64,000 bases of DNA from Bacteroidia bacterium. Lineage in GTDB: Bacteria; Bacteroidota; Bacteroidia; JADZBD01. Where the stretch lies: the NCBI GenBank assembly GCA_020852255.1, contig JADZBD010000005.1, positions 1 to 64,000 of the forward strand, given 5' to 3'. The position numbers and the translations under genes were made by a program. Below, in pieces: positions 23,756 to 31,849 of this stretch (position 1 is the first letter of the stretch; each line of letters opens with the position of its first letter). The notes beneath the pieces were generated by a model. The model saw only the letters and a program-made list of their open reading frames with translations. It made no database searches and had not been told where the DNA came from.

Positions 23756-25987
23756 ATGGCAGACCTGATAAAAGAAGCGCTTCCCACAGCAGAAACCGCA
23801 AAGAAGTTAGGACTTCTGCCTGAAGAATATGAAAAGATCACCGCCCTGCTTGGGCGCCGCCCCAACTTCACCGAACTGAGTATCTATTCAGTGATGTGGA
23901 GTGAGCACTGTTCCTATAAAAACAGCATCACCTGGCTGAAGACCCTGCCAAAAGATGGGCCGCACATGCTGGCGAAGGCCGGAGAAGAAAATGCAGGGCT
24001 GGTGGACATAGGCAACGGGCTGGCCTGCGCATTTAAAATTGAATCGCACAATCATCCATCGGCACTGGAACCTTACCAGGGTGCGGCCACAGGAGTTGGC
24101 GGCATCAACCGCGATATATTTACCATGGGAGCCCGGCCGGTGGCCCAGTTAAACTCGCTTCGTTTCGGCGATCCGAACCTGGCAAAAACAAAATGGCTGA
24201 TCCGGGGAGTGGTGAAAGGGATTGGTGATTACGGAAACGCATTCGGGATACCTACCGTAGGCGGAGAAGTTTTCTTTGACGAAAGCTTCAACGTTAATCC
24301 ACTTGTTAACGCCATGAGTGTAGGAATAATGAAAGCGGGCGGAACGGTTTCCGCGATCTCTTACGGAGAAGGTAACCCGGTATTTATTGTAGGAAGTGCT
24401 ACCGGAAAAGACGGCATACACGGCGCCGCCTTCGCCTCGAAGGATATCACTGAAGATTCCGCGAAGGATCTGCCGGCTGTTCAGGTGGGTGACCCATTTC
24501 AGGAAAAACTTCTGCTGGAAGCCAGTCTGGAAGTGATTGCAACCGGAGCTGTTATCGGTATGCAGGACATGGGTGCGGCGGGAATAACCTGTTCCACGTC
24601 CGAAATGAGTGCAAAAGGAGAACACGGCATGAATGTGTGGCTGGACAAGGTACCTACCCGGCAGGCGAACATGAAAGATTGGGAGATTCTGTTATCCGAG
24701 TCGCAGGAGCGCATGCTGGTAGTTGTGCAGAAAGGCCGGGAAAAAGAAGTGCAGCGTGTTTTTTCCAAATGGGATCTGAACTGCGTTCAGATAGGGGAAG
24801 TGACCACGGGCGACAGGCTGAAATATTTTATGCACGGAGAACTGGTGGCCGATGTGCCGGCCGGTTCACTGGTGCTGGGTGGCGGGGCTCCGGTATACAC
24901 GCGCGAATACAAAGAGCCGGCATATTTTGCCGAATCAAAAAAGTTCAGAACAGACGATGTACCCGAGGCAAAAGATCTGCGGGCCGTAGCAGTGCATCTG
25001 CTCTCCCATCCCAACATCGCATCCAAACGATGGATTTATGAGCAATACGACAGCATGGTGGGAACCGTGAATATGAGTACCAATCAGCCATCCGATGCTG
25101 CGGTGGTGAATCTCAAGGACACACCTGCGGCGCTGGTGATGAAAGTAGATTGTAATTCACGCTACGTGAATGCCGATCCCGAGACAGGATGCGCCATTGC
25201 GGTTTCCGAATGCGCGCGGAACATTGTATGTACGGGTGGCGAGCCCAGCGCAGTAACCAATTGCCTGAACTTCGGAAATCCTTACAATCCGGAAGTATAC
25301 TGGCAATTTGTGGGAAGCATAAAAGGGATGAGTGCCGCCTGCAGTAAATTCAAAACTCCCGTTACCGGCGGCAATGTGAGTTTCTATAACCAGAGCAGTT
25401 ATGAAGGTCCTGTATTTCCCACCCCTACGATCGGCATGATCGGAGTGATGAAGGACAAGGAAAACCGCATGACGCTGGATTTTAAAAATGAGGGAGACCT
25501 GATTTATCTGATCGGCGAATCGAAGAACGACCTGGCCTCTTCCGAATATCTTTATTCATTTGTGGGCATAAAGAATACGCCCGCACCCTGTTTTGATCTG
25601 GAGGAGGAGTTTGCCGTTCAGGAAACGGTGAAACAATGTATCCGGGAACGGCTGGTTCAGAGCGCACACGATGTGAGCGACGGAGGGTTGCTCACGGCGC
25701 TGGCGGAATCTTCGTTTCCGCGCGACCTGGGCTTTGAGATTTTCAGCGACGGCAAGGTCCGTAAAGACGCTTTTCTTTTCGGTGAATCGCAATCGCGCGT
25801 AGTAGTTTCCGTACGTAAAGAAGACGAAACACGGCTGGTACGGCTGCTGAAAAACAATGGTACCGCATTCAGCAAAATCGGATTTGTGAAAGGAAAAGAG
25901 ATGATGGCAGACGGAGAGCTGATCATGGCTACGCAGGAGGCGAAGGGGCTGTATACGAATTCCCTCGGCAATCTGATCAGCTCATGA
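23756..25987 (+). CDS. purL: phosphoribosylformylglycinamidine synthase subunit PurL
   Basis: A 743-residue protein of the short (Bacillus-type) PurL class, which makes formylglycinamidine ribonucleotide from FGAR and ATP using ammonia delivered by PurQ with PurS, the fourth step of purine synthesis. Recognisable blocks: YSVMWSEHCSYKNS, the ATP/metal loop FKIESHNHPSALEPYQGAAT, GGINRDIFTMGARP, and in the second half VTGGNVSFYNQS and SAHDVSDGGLLTALAE. The start at 23756 gives the canonical N-terminus; the open frame further upstream is in the intergenic region. The TGA stop overlaps the ATG of the next gene, dltC, tying purine synthesis and the dlt genes into one transcript. Confidence 0.95.
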   Translation: MADLIKEALPTAETAKKLGLLPEEYEKITALLGRRPNFTELSIYSVMWSEHCSYKNSITWLKTLPKDGPHMLAKAGEENAGLVDIGNGLACAFKIESHNHPSALEPYQGAATGVGGINRDIFTMGARPVAQLNSLRFGDPNLAKTKWLIRGVVKGIGDYGNAFGIPTVGGEVFFDESFNVNPLVNAMSVGIMKAGGTVSAISYGEGNPVFIVGSATGKDGIHGAAFASKDITEDSAKDLPAVQVGDPFQEKLLLEASLEVIATGAVIGMQDMGAAGITCSTSEMSAKGEHGMNVWLDKVPTRQANMKDWEILLSESQERMLVVVQKGREKEVQRVFSKWDLNCVQIGEVTTGDRLKYFMHGELVADVPAGSLVLGGGAPVYTREYKEPAYFAESKKFRTDDVPEAKDLRAVAVHLLSHPNIASKRWIYEQYDSMVGTVNMSTNQPSDAAVVNLKDTPAALVMKVDCNSRYVNADPETGCAIAVSECARNIVCTGGEPSAVTNCLNFGNPYNPEVYWQFVGSIKGMSAACSKFKTPVTGGNVSFYNQSSYEGPVFPTPTIGMIGVMKDKENRMTLDFKNEGDLIYLIGESKNDLASSEYLYSFVGIKNTPAPCFDLEEEFAVQETVKQCIRERLVQSAHDVSDGGLLTALAESSFPRDLGFEIFSDGKVRKDAFLFGESQSRVVVSVRKEDETRLVRLLKNNGTAFSKIGFVKGKEMMADGELIMATQEAKGLYTNSLGNLISS

Positions 25988-26217
25988 ACCGTGATGAATT
26001 ACAACAATTTATTGCCGCTGAAGTACAGAAACTGGCCTTTCGCAAGGTAAGCATACATGAACCCCTGGTTAGTTCAAGGGTGCTGGATTCGATTTCTGTT
26101 ATCGACCTGATCGTGCTGATTGAAGAAAAGATGAATAAAAAAATTCCGCAGGATCAGATCCGGGAAGAAAATTTGGATACGGTTGAAAAAATCACAGAAA
26201 CGGTTCTTAAAGCCTGA
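25984..26217 (+). CDS. dltC: D-alanyl carrier protein (acyl-carrier fold)
   Basis: A 77-residue carrier protein with the phosphopantetheine attachment serine in VLDSISVIDLIVLIEE (Ser36). The DSI context rather than DSL is compatible with DltC-type carriers. In the dlt pathway DltA loads D-alanine onto the carrier arm and DltB passes it across the membrane. The ATG overlaps the purL stop by four bases. It is followed 3 bp later by dltD, and its identity as DltC rather than a general acyl carrier rests on the following dltD-dltX-dltB-dltA genes. Confidence 0.85.
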   Translation: MNRDELQQFIAAEVQKLAFRKVSIHEPLVSSRVLDSISVIDLIVLIEEKMNKKIPQDQIREENLDTVEKITETVLKA

Positions 26218-26220
26218 CGC

Positions 26221-27381
26221 ATGTTCCGATTCCTGTTCCTCATCTTAGCTCCACTTCTTTGCATAGGTGCTGTTCTTTTATTTTTTCAACCACTTCTTGC
26301 CACGTGGATCTTTCATGAAACGGCATCCCAGGGTTTGCTCTCATACGGCCGGTTGATTACTGATCTGAGAGATCCGGCCACCGATCAGTTATTCTTTGAC
26401 CGGGATCCGGATAAGGTGTACGTGCTCGGCTCGTCGGAGCTAAGCGGAACATGGCCGGGAGCATCTCACAATTTTTTCAATAACCGGTATGGCATTTCCG
26501 TTCTGGCAGTTGGAAATGAAGGCAATCAGTCCCTTTCTGTTTTTACACAGTTGTTGTCGCGGTACGATCAGCTGAAGGGCAAAAAAATTCTGATTCTGCT
26601 CTCTCCGACCTGGTTTGAGTCAAAACCAGCTTTCGGAACCAGTGCTGAGGTGTTTCTCCGGTATAATCCCGGCAGGCAGCTACGGAAAATACTAAATACA
26701 CCCCCTGGCCGTTTCAGGGAATACCTCGCCTATCGGGTAGCAGAACTGATGGACGAAATCAATGCCCCTTCACAAGAGCTTCGTCTCCTGAACCTGGAAT
26801 ACCTGTCGGGCCGCAGCCCTGCACATCGCTTTTTTATTTACCCCTTAATTAAAGCAGAAAATTTAATTCACATACCACCGGATTACGCTTTCCACGAACT
26901 TCCAGTGCAGCCGATGCCGCGGGACAATGAAATTCCCGACTGGGATTCGATTGTCTCTGATGCGGGTAACCGGGCCACGCGGCTCGGTGCCGGTAATTTG
27001 TATGGAATGGATCAAGAACTGTTCCTCCGGCATTACCAAAACAGGAGAGGAAATATTCAACCGGTTCCGGAAGGTGACAATACAGAGTTAGGTGATCTGA
27101 AAATGCTCCTGGAGTTAATAGAAGAAGGAGAAGCGCATGCATCCCTCGTGCTGCTTCCTCTGCACAGCCTGTATTTTAAAAACCCCGACGCTCTCACGCC
27201 GGTACTCACCCGAATCCGGGAAGAAATCCTAAAGAAAAATTTTCCCTTACTTGACCTTTACACAGAACAGCCGGAGCAGTTTGACAAGCGGATGTTGTCC
27301 GACGCCATGCATCCCAGCGAATACGGCTGGTTGCTGGTGAACAGATTTCTTTACGAGACTTATTGTCAAAAACAACAATGA
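26221..27381 (+). CDS. dltD: DltD, D-alanine transfer protein
   Basis: A 386-residue protein with one N-terminal membrane anchor (about residues 3-24) and a large extracytoplasmic SGNH-hydrolase-like domain. The nucleophile motif is VYVLGSSELSG (serine near residue 71) and the Asp/His pair lies in DAMHPSEYGW (Asp361, His364), as in DltD of Gram-positive bacteria, where it completes D-alanine transfer to teichoic acid. Here no teichoic acid is expected, so the acceptor must be another envelope polymer. The ATGA overlap with the next small gene shows tight coupling. Confidence 0.9.
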   Translation: MFRFLFLILAPLLCIGAVLLFFQPLLATWIFHETASQGLLSYGRLITDLRDPATDQLFFDRDPDKVYVLGSSELSGTWPGASHNFFNNRYGISVLAVGNEGNQSLSVFTQLLSRYDQLKGKKILILLSPTWFESKPAFGTSAEVFLRYNPGRQLRKILNTPPGRFREYLAYRVAELMDEINAPSQELRLLNLEYLSGRSPAHRFFIYPLIKAENLIHIPPDYAFHELPVQPMPRDNEIPDWDSIVSDAGNRATRLGAGNLYGMDQELFLRHYQNRRGNIQPVPEGDNTELGDLKMLLELIEEGEAHASLVLLPLHSLYFKNPDALTPVLTRIREEILKKNFPLLDLYTEQPEQFDKRMLSDAMHPSEYGWLLVNRFLYETYCQKQQ

Positions 27382-27527
27382 ATCGAAAACTTATTTATCT
27401 ATTCCTGAGAAATCTGGCGATCGGCACCTTACTCATGCTGGTCCTGTTCTGGCTATATCATCCCCGAAATACACATCCGTATAACCAGCCGTCCTCCAGC
27501 ATTCAATTTGTTTACCAACAATTCTGA
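27378..27527 (+). CDS. dltX: DltX-like microprotein with C-terminal FVYQQF
   Basis: A 49-residue ORF easily missed in annotation. ATG at 27378 overlaps the dltD stop, and its TGA overlaps the dltB ATG at 27527, so it is locked between them. It has a single N-terminal helix (about residues 5-27), a short polar linker and the C-terminus IQFVYQQF. DltX proteins of Gram-positive dlt operons are about 50 residues, single-pass, and end in FIYNEF; the general pattern FxYxxF matches here (Phe44, Tyr46, Phe49). In Gram-positives that terminal tyrosine is reported to carry D-alanine from DltB to DltD. Size, topology, position and motif together support the call. Confidence 0.85.
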   Translation: MNRKLIYLFLRNLAIGTLLMLVLFWLYHPRNTHPYNQPSSSIQFVYQQF

Positions 27528-28687
27528 TGCTTCCCTTCTCCTCGGCCGATTTTTTCATTTGGATGGCCGCAATGGTGCTTTTGGTTCAACTCACAGGTCG
27601 GTTGCTCCCAAAGGAAGGATACATGTATCTGATCGCTGGTTGCAATCTTTTATTCGTCGTCCTTTTCTTTCCCGATCCTCTCCTCCTTTCCGGATTCATT
27701 GCCTATACTTACCTGATTCTGCACTTCATTATTCCCATGCTAAATTTCCGGCTCAGGATTTGGGGAATTCTTATTCTTCTTGTACCGATGATCCTGGTAA
27801 AACTTGACATTAGATTTCATGTATACCCCTTTGAACTGAATCGTGTACTCTCCTTTGCAGGCTTATCTTACGCTTCCTTTCGCGTGGTGGGATATTACAT
27901 GGATCAGAAACCGGGGGACCCGGCAGCCCACCCTGTTTCGTGGCTCAATTTTTTATGTTTTACACCCACTCTTCTGATTGGACCAATCGACAGGTACCGG
28001 AATTATTTCCGGAATGAAGCGGAAGGGAAAAGTGCCCTGTCGTGGGAAAACCTGGAAAAAGGAATGGAAAGGCTGCTCATAGGTGTTTTCTTTAAATTCA
28101 TTTGTGCTGAGCTGATTTCACGATACTGGCTAAATGCTTTCCCATCTGAAAGCAGGCAGATCAGCCATCTCGTAAGCGGCATGAGTGCCTACTATCTGTA
28201 CCTCTTTTTTGATTTCGCCGGATATTCCTGGATGGCACTTGGAACAGGGAAAATGCTGGGAATGACAGTTCCCGTGAATTTTACAAATCCTTTTCTGAGT
28301 CTGAACCCTCCTGATTTCTGGAGGCGCTTTCATGTCAGTTTGGGCGAATGGCTCAAAGATTACTTTTTCAGTCCTCTCTATTACTTTCTCACCAAAAAAG
28401 AACGACTTAGACCCTTCCCTCTTTTGAGGCAGAACACAGCGATTTTTCTCACTTTCCTGTTGATGGGAGCATGGAACGGGTTTTCGCTGCATTTTATTCT
28501 CAGCGGGGCGCTCTTCGGTTTGTATTCTGTTATTCATAACATCTACCTCCATCGGTGCCGGAAAAAAGGAAAAGATGTATTGTTCGGTAACCTGCCTCCT
28601 GCTGGTGTCAGAATTCTGAGCAGAATTATAATGTTTGTAGCCGTAAGCTTTTCTCTTTATATCTTTAGTGGAAAATTCCCCTGGTAA
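27527..28687 (+). CDS. dltB: DltB, MBOAT-family D-alanyl transferase
   Basis: A 386-residue membrane-bound O-acyltransferase with about ten helices. The MBOAT signature runs from PPDFWRRFHVSLGEWLKDYF (about residues 260-280) to the catalytic histidine in WNGFSLHFILSGALFG (His near 321). DltB passes D-alanine from carrier DltC across the inner membrane to DltX. The start overlaps the dltX stop (TGATG). The preceding PIDRYRNYFRNE element also matches DltB. Confidence 0.92.
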   Translation: MLPFSSADFFIWMAAMVLLVQLTGRLLPKEGYMYLIAGCNLLFVVLFFPDPLLLSGFIAYTYLILHFIIPMLNFRLRIWGILILLVPMILVKLDIRFHVYPFELNRVLSFAGLSYASFRVVGYYMDQKPGDPAAHPVSWLNFLCFTPTLLIGPIDRYRNYFRNEAEGKSALSWENLEKGMERLLIGVFFKFICAELISRYWLNAFPSESRQISHLVSGMSAYYLYLFFDFAGYSWMALGTGKMLGMTVPVNFTNPFLSLNPPDFWRRFHVSLGEWLKDYFFSPLYYFLTKKERLRPFPLLRQNTAIFLTFLLMGAWNGFSLHFILSGALFGLYSVIHNIYLHRCRKKGKDVLFGNLPPAGVRILSRIIMFVAVSFSLYIFSGKFPW

Positions 28688-28688
28688 G

Positions 28689-30188
28689 ATGCATTATGAT
28701 TTTGAAGCCCGGCAGTTTATGGATGCCGGAACAGCATCCGGTAAGTGCGCCATCGCCGGCACAGACGGGGATATTAATTGGCAGGAACTGGCGGATGCAG
28801 TGCACAAATTATCTGACCGGCTCCTCACAGTATGCCATTCGCCTGAGGATATTGTGCTGATATACGGACATAAGGAAAAGTACTATCCGGTTGCAATTCT
28901 TGCCTGTATTCATTCCGGCATTACTTACGTACCTCTGGATAAAATCTATCCCGAGAGCCGGCTTCAAAGCGTGTTGAATCAAACGAAGGCCTGTGCTGTG
29001 ATAAACTGCACCACCGAACAGGTTCCCGGAGTATTCAGCCATATCGCCTCGATAGGTCCTGATCACCCGACTGAACCAACAGCTGCCGTCCGCCATGATC
29101 CGGCAGGAGACCCTGTTCAGTATATCATGTTCACATCGGGAACCACCGGCGAACCGAAAGGGGTAATGATCCGAAGGAGTTCAGCGCTGTTATTCATCCG
29201 GTGGGCACTCCGGGATTTTGGTTTCATGGCCAGTGATGTTTTTATGAACCAGGCACCTTTTACTTTTGATGTTTCACTCTGTGATTTGTTTTGCTCCCTG
29301 GCGCTTGGCAGCACGCTGGTGCTGAACAGTGCTTCACAGATGAAAGAACAGGACGCTTTCATTGAAAGGATCCGTAAATATGGTTGCTCCGTTTGGACGT
29401 CCACACCCTCCTTTGTGTATCTTTTTCTGCGTCATCCGTCATTTAATGCCGAACACCTGCCACGAATGAGATCCATGCTTTTCATAGGCGAGGAACTACC
29501 CACGCGCACCTGTGCCGGACTGTTCAGTTCCTTCCCGGAAATGCACCTTGCAAATGCATACGGACCCACTGAAGCAACTATTGTAACCACGCATATTTTT
29601 ATAACCGAAGCAATGATCCGTTCCTCTCCGAATGTACCAATCGGAAGAGCCATGCCTGGTGCACAACTGCTCATTCAGAAAACCGGCGAGGACCCGGCTG
29701 AGGGAGAATTGCTGATTTGCGGGAATCACGTATCTGCAGGGTATCTGGGCAAACCGGAACTTTCCGGAGAGAAGTTTCCGGTTCTCTCAGGGAGCAGGTG
29801 CTATATAACCGGCGATATGGTGCGAAAAGAAGATGACATCTACTACTTCCTCGGAAGAAATGACAATCAGGTTAAGCTCAATGGTTATCGGATCGAACTG
29901 GATGAAATCAGTACCGTACTGGCGAACCATCCCCGTGTTATCGATGCAGTAGCCGTTCCTCTTAAACAAGGGAATAATGTGCGGAAGATTATAGCCTTCA
30001 TCATTCCCGAAGATGTTAACGATGCTGCTGGACTGCAGGCAGAGCTCCGGGAAAAACTCCAGCATAAGCTTCCGTATTATATGATCCCCTCAGACCTGGT
30101 TTTCATCTGCAAATTTCCGTACAACACGAGTCATAAGCTGGATAAAAAGCTCCTGATCGAACGGTTTATTAACGGGGAATTCAACTAA
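28689..30188 (+). CDS. dltA: DltA, D-alanine carrier-protein ligase
   Basis: A 499-residue adenylation enzyme. Core motifs: the phosphate loop MFTSGTTGEPKGVMI (A3, about residue 147), NAYGPTEAT (A5, about 290), YITGDMV (A7) and GRNDNQVKLNGYRIE (A8, about 390-405), and the C-terminal catalytic lysine region HKLDKKLLIERF (A10). It activates D-alanine with ATP and loads DltC. ATG 28689, one base after the dltB stop, is preferred over an in-frame ATG at 28668 inside dltB. Gene order here is C-D-X-B-A, differing from the usual Gram-positive dltX-A-B-C-D. Confidence 0.92.
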   Translation: MHYDFEARQFMDAGTASGKCAIAGTDGDINWQELADAVHKLSDRLLTVCHSPEDIVLIYGHKEKYYPVAILACIHSGITYVPLDKIYPESRLQSVLNQTKACAVINCTTEQVPGVFSHIASIGPDHPTEPTAAVRHDPAGDPVQYIMFTSGTTGEPKGVMIRRSSALLFIRWALRDFGFMASDVFMNQAPFTFDVSLCDLFCSLALGSTLVLNSASQMKEQDAFIERIRKYGCSVWTSTPSFVYLFLRHPSFNAEHLPRMRSMLFIGEELPTRTCAGLFSSFPEMHLANAYGPTEATIVTTHIFITEAMIRSSPNVPIGRAMPGAQLLIQKTGEDPAEGELLICGNHVSAGYLGKPELSGEKFPVLSGSRCYITGDMVRKEDDIYYFLGRNDNQVKLNGYRIELDEISTVLANHPRVIDAVAVPLKQGNNVRKIIAFIIPEDVNDAAGLQAELREKLQHKLPYYMIPSDLVFICKFPYNTSHKLDKKLLIERFINGEFN

Positions 30189-30233
30189 CAGGAAAACCCC
30201 GCTCCTGAAATAGTGCTATCTTAGTAAGCTCTC

Positions 30234-31733
30234 ATGAACAAGAAACTCTTTCTGATTCTTGCAATTGTTCCATCGCTCGTTTTTGCAGGAACCATCCCGC
30301 CTGCTAAACAGCGCATCCTGGATTCGCTGAAACTTGTGCTCCAAAAAGCCGCACAGGACACCCAACGTGTAAATGCACTGAATAAAATGGGCATGGAAAT
30401 GAAATCTTTCCAGCCCGACTCAGCCATCGTTTTTATTCAGCAGGCACTGGCACTGGCACTGAAAATCGGGTATCCCAACGGCCAGGTTGCCGCCTTGAAT
30501 CAACTGGGTATTATCTATAAAAATAAAGCCGAACACCAGAAAGCCGCCGCCTTTCTCAACGAAGGCATCCGGCTGGCCGACTCGGCCGGACTCTCGGAGC
30601 TGAGCGCTAAAATGAGCGTGAACCTCGGAAATATCTACCAGCGGCTGGGTGATTACCAGAAGGCCCTTGATCTCTTTTTCACTTCACTGAAATTCTTCGA
30701 AACAAAAGGAAATGCGAAAATATACGGGGGCATCCTCAGTAATATCGGCGTTGTTTACTCCCTGATGGAAGAGCATGATCGCTCGATGGAGTATTACAGA
30801 AAAGCCCTCAGGGCAAGAGACTCTGTGAATGACCGCATGGGCATCTGCAACGACCTTGGGAACATGGCCATCACCTACTCCAAACTCTGGAACCTGAAAA
30901 AAAACGATGCCTACCGCGACAGCGCACAGGTGCTCTACGAAAAAGTAATCCGTATGGGCCGTGAACTGGGAGACCTTCAGAGTGTAGCGCATATGCTGAA
31001 TAACATGGCGGAAATTTTTATCGAGAATGGACGCCGGGGCAATTCTGCTTCACTGCTGAAAGCGGAAACCCACCTGCTGGAAGCCCTTCTTCTGAACGAA
31101 CAGATCGGCGACCGCAGCGGAATCGCCGTAAATTACAACTCGCTGGCACAGGTATACGAACTCAAGGGCGACCGGAAAAAAAATGAAGAATACCGCAAGA
31201 AAGCCTATCACCTGACGGTAGAACTGGGCGAAATTGAACTGTCGAGAGAGATGGCCTATGGTTTGTATCAGATGTATAGTCAACAGCATCAGTACCAGGA
31301 GGCGTTGGAATTTCACCTGCTCTATACACAGTGGAAAGATTCGATACTGAACGAAAAGAACCAGGAGTCCATCCGGAAACTGGAAACCGAATATGAAACG
31401 GAGAAAAAGCAACGCGAGATTGAACTGCTCACCAAGCAGAATGAAGTGGACCGCCTCTCCCTTCAGCAAAGCAGGTACTTTGTTTGGGGATTGTCCATTG
31501 CCGGAATTCTGGTACTCGCCCTGCTGGTGCTTTACATTAACCGTTTTATTTCCAAAAAGAAAACTACGTTGATTCTTGCCCGTCAGAACGCTGAAATCCA
31601 GGAACAGAAAGCGATCATTGAAGAAAAGAACAAAGACATATTGGACAGCATTCACTATGCCCGTAAGATCCAAAGATCTCAGCTCCCCTCTGAAAAGTAT
31701 ATCGAACGATCCCTGAGAGGGCTAAATCACTGA
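30234..31733 (+). CDS. TPR protein with membrane helix and C-terminal coiled coil, lacking an output domain
   Basis: A 499-residue protein: signal peptide, six or more tetratricopeptide repeats (about 60-390; for example LGNIYQRLGDYQKALDLFF), a coiled coil, one membrane helix near residues 415-435 (YFVWGLSIAGILVLALLVLY), then a cytoplasmic coiled coil ending DILDSIHYARKIQRSQLPSEKYI. In Bacteroidota that last element normally leads straight into a SpoIIE/PP2C phosphatase domain. Here the protein stops about 12 residues later. It is paralogous to the protein at 36967-38466, which stops at the same place. It may work as a sensor that lends its coiled coil to another protein. Confidence 0.8.
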   Translation: MNKKLFLILAIVPSLVFAGTIPPAKQRILDSLKLVLQKAAQDTQRVNALNKMGMEMKSFQPDSAIVFIQQALALALKIGYPNGQVAALNQLGIIYKNKAEHQKAAAFLNEGIRLADSAGLSELSAKMSVNLGNIYQRLGDYQKALDLFFTSLKFFETKGNAKIYGGILSNIGVVYSLMEEHDRSMEYYRKALRARDSVNDRMGICNDLGNMAITYSKLWNLKKNDAYRDSAQVLYEKVIRMGRELGDLQSVAHMLNNMAEIFIENGRRGNSASLLKAETHLLEALLLNEQIGDRSGIAVNYNSLAQVYELKGDRKKNEEYRKKAYHLTVELGEIELSREMAYGLYQMYSQQHQYQEALEFHLLYTQWKDSILNEKNQESIRKLETEYETEKKQREIELLTKQNEVDRLSLQQSRYFVWGLSIAGILVLALLVLYINRFISKKKTTLILARQNAEIQEQKAIIEEKNKDILDSIHYARKIQRSQLPSEKYIERSLRGLNH

Positions 31734-31800
31734 GGGCCAGACCCTGATTAAAGTCATTTTTCACCCCTTTGGGACTCTCTACCTTTTAAGTCTCAAAATC

Positions 31801-31849
31801 CGGCGCGGACCGGGGTATATATCTGTTGCCGCGCCGCCAATCTTTTTTT
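31801..31849 (+). terminator. terminator- or attenuator-like hairpin directly before nifJ
   Basis: CGGCGCGG (31801-31808) pairs perfectly with CCGCGCCG (31829-31836) across a 20-base loop, followed by CCAATC and seven T residues ending one base before the nifJ ATG. It is either the terminator of the TPR gene or an attenuator in the nifJ leader. Confidence 0.55.

Noticed and set aside
31734-31800. Search for a frameshifted phosphatase domain after the TPR protein
   Set aside because: No frame in 31734-31825, or below 36967 for the paralogue, resembles a SpoIIE/PP2C domain, so a simple frameshift does not explain its absence.
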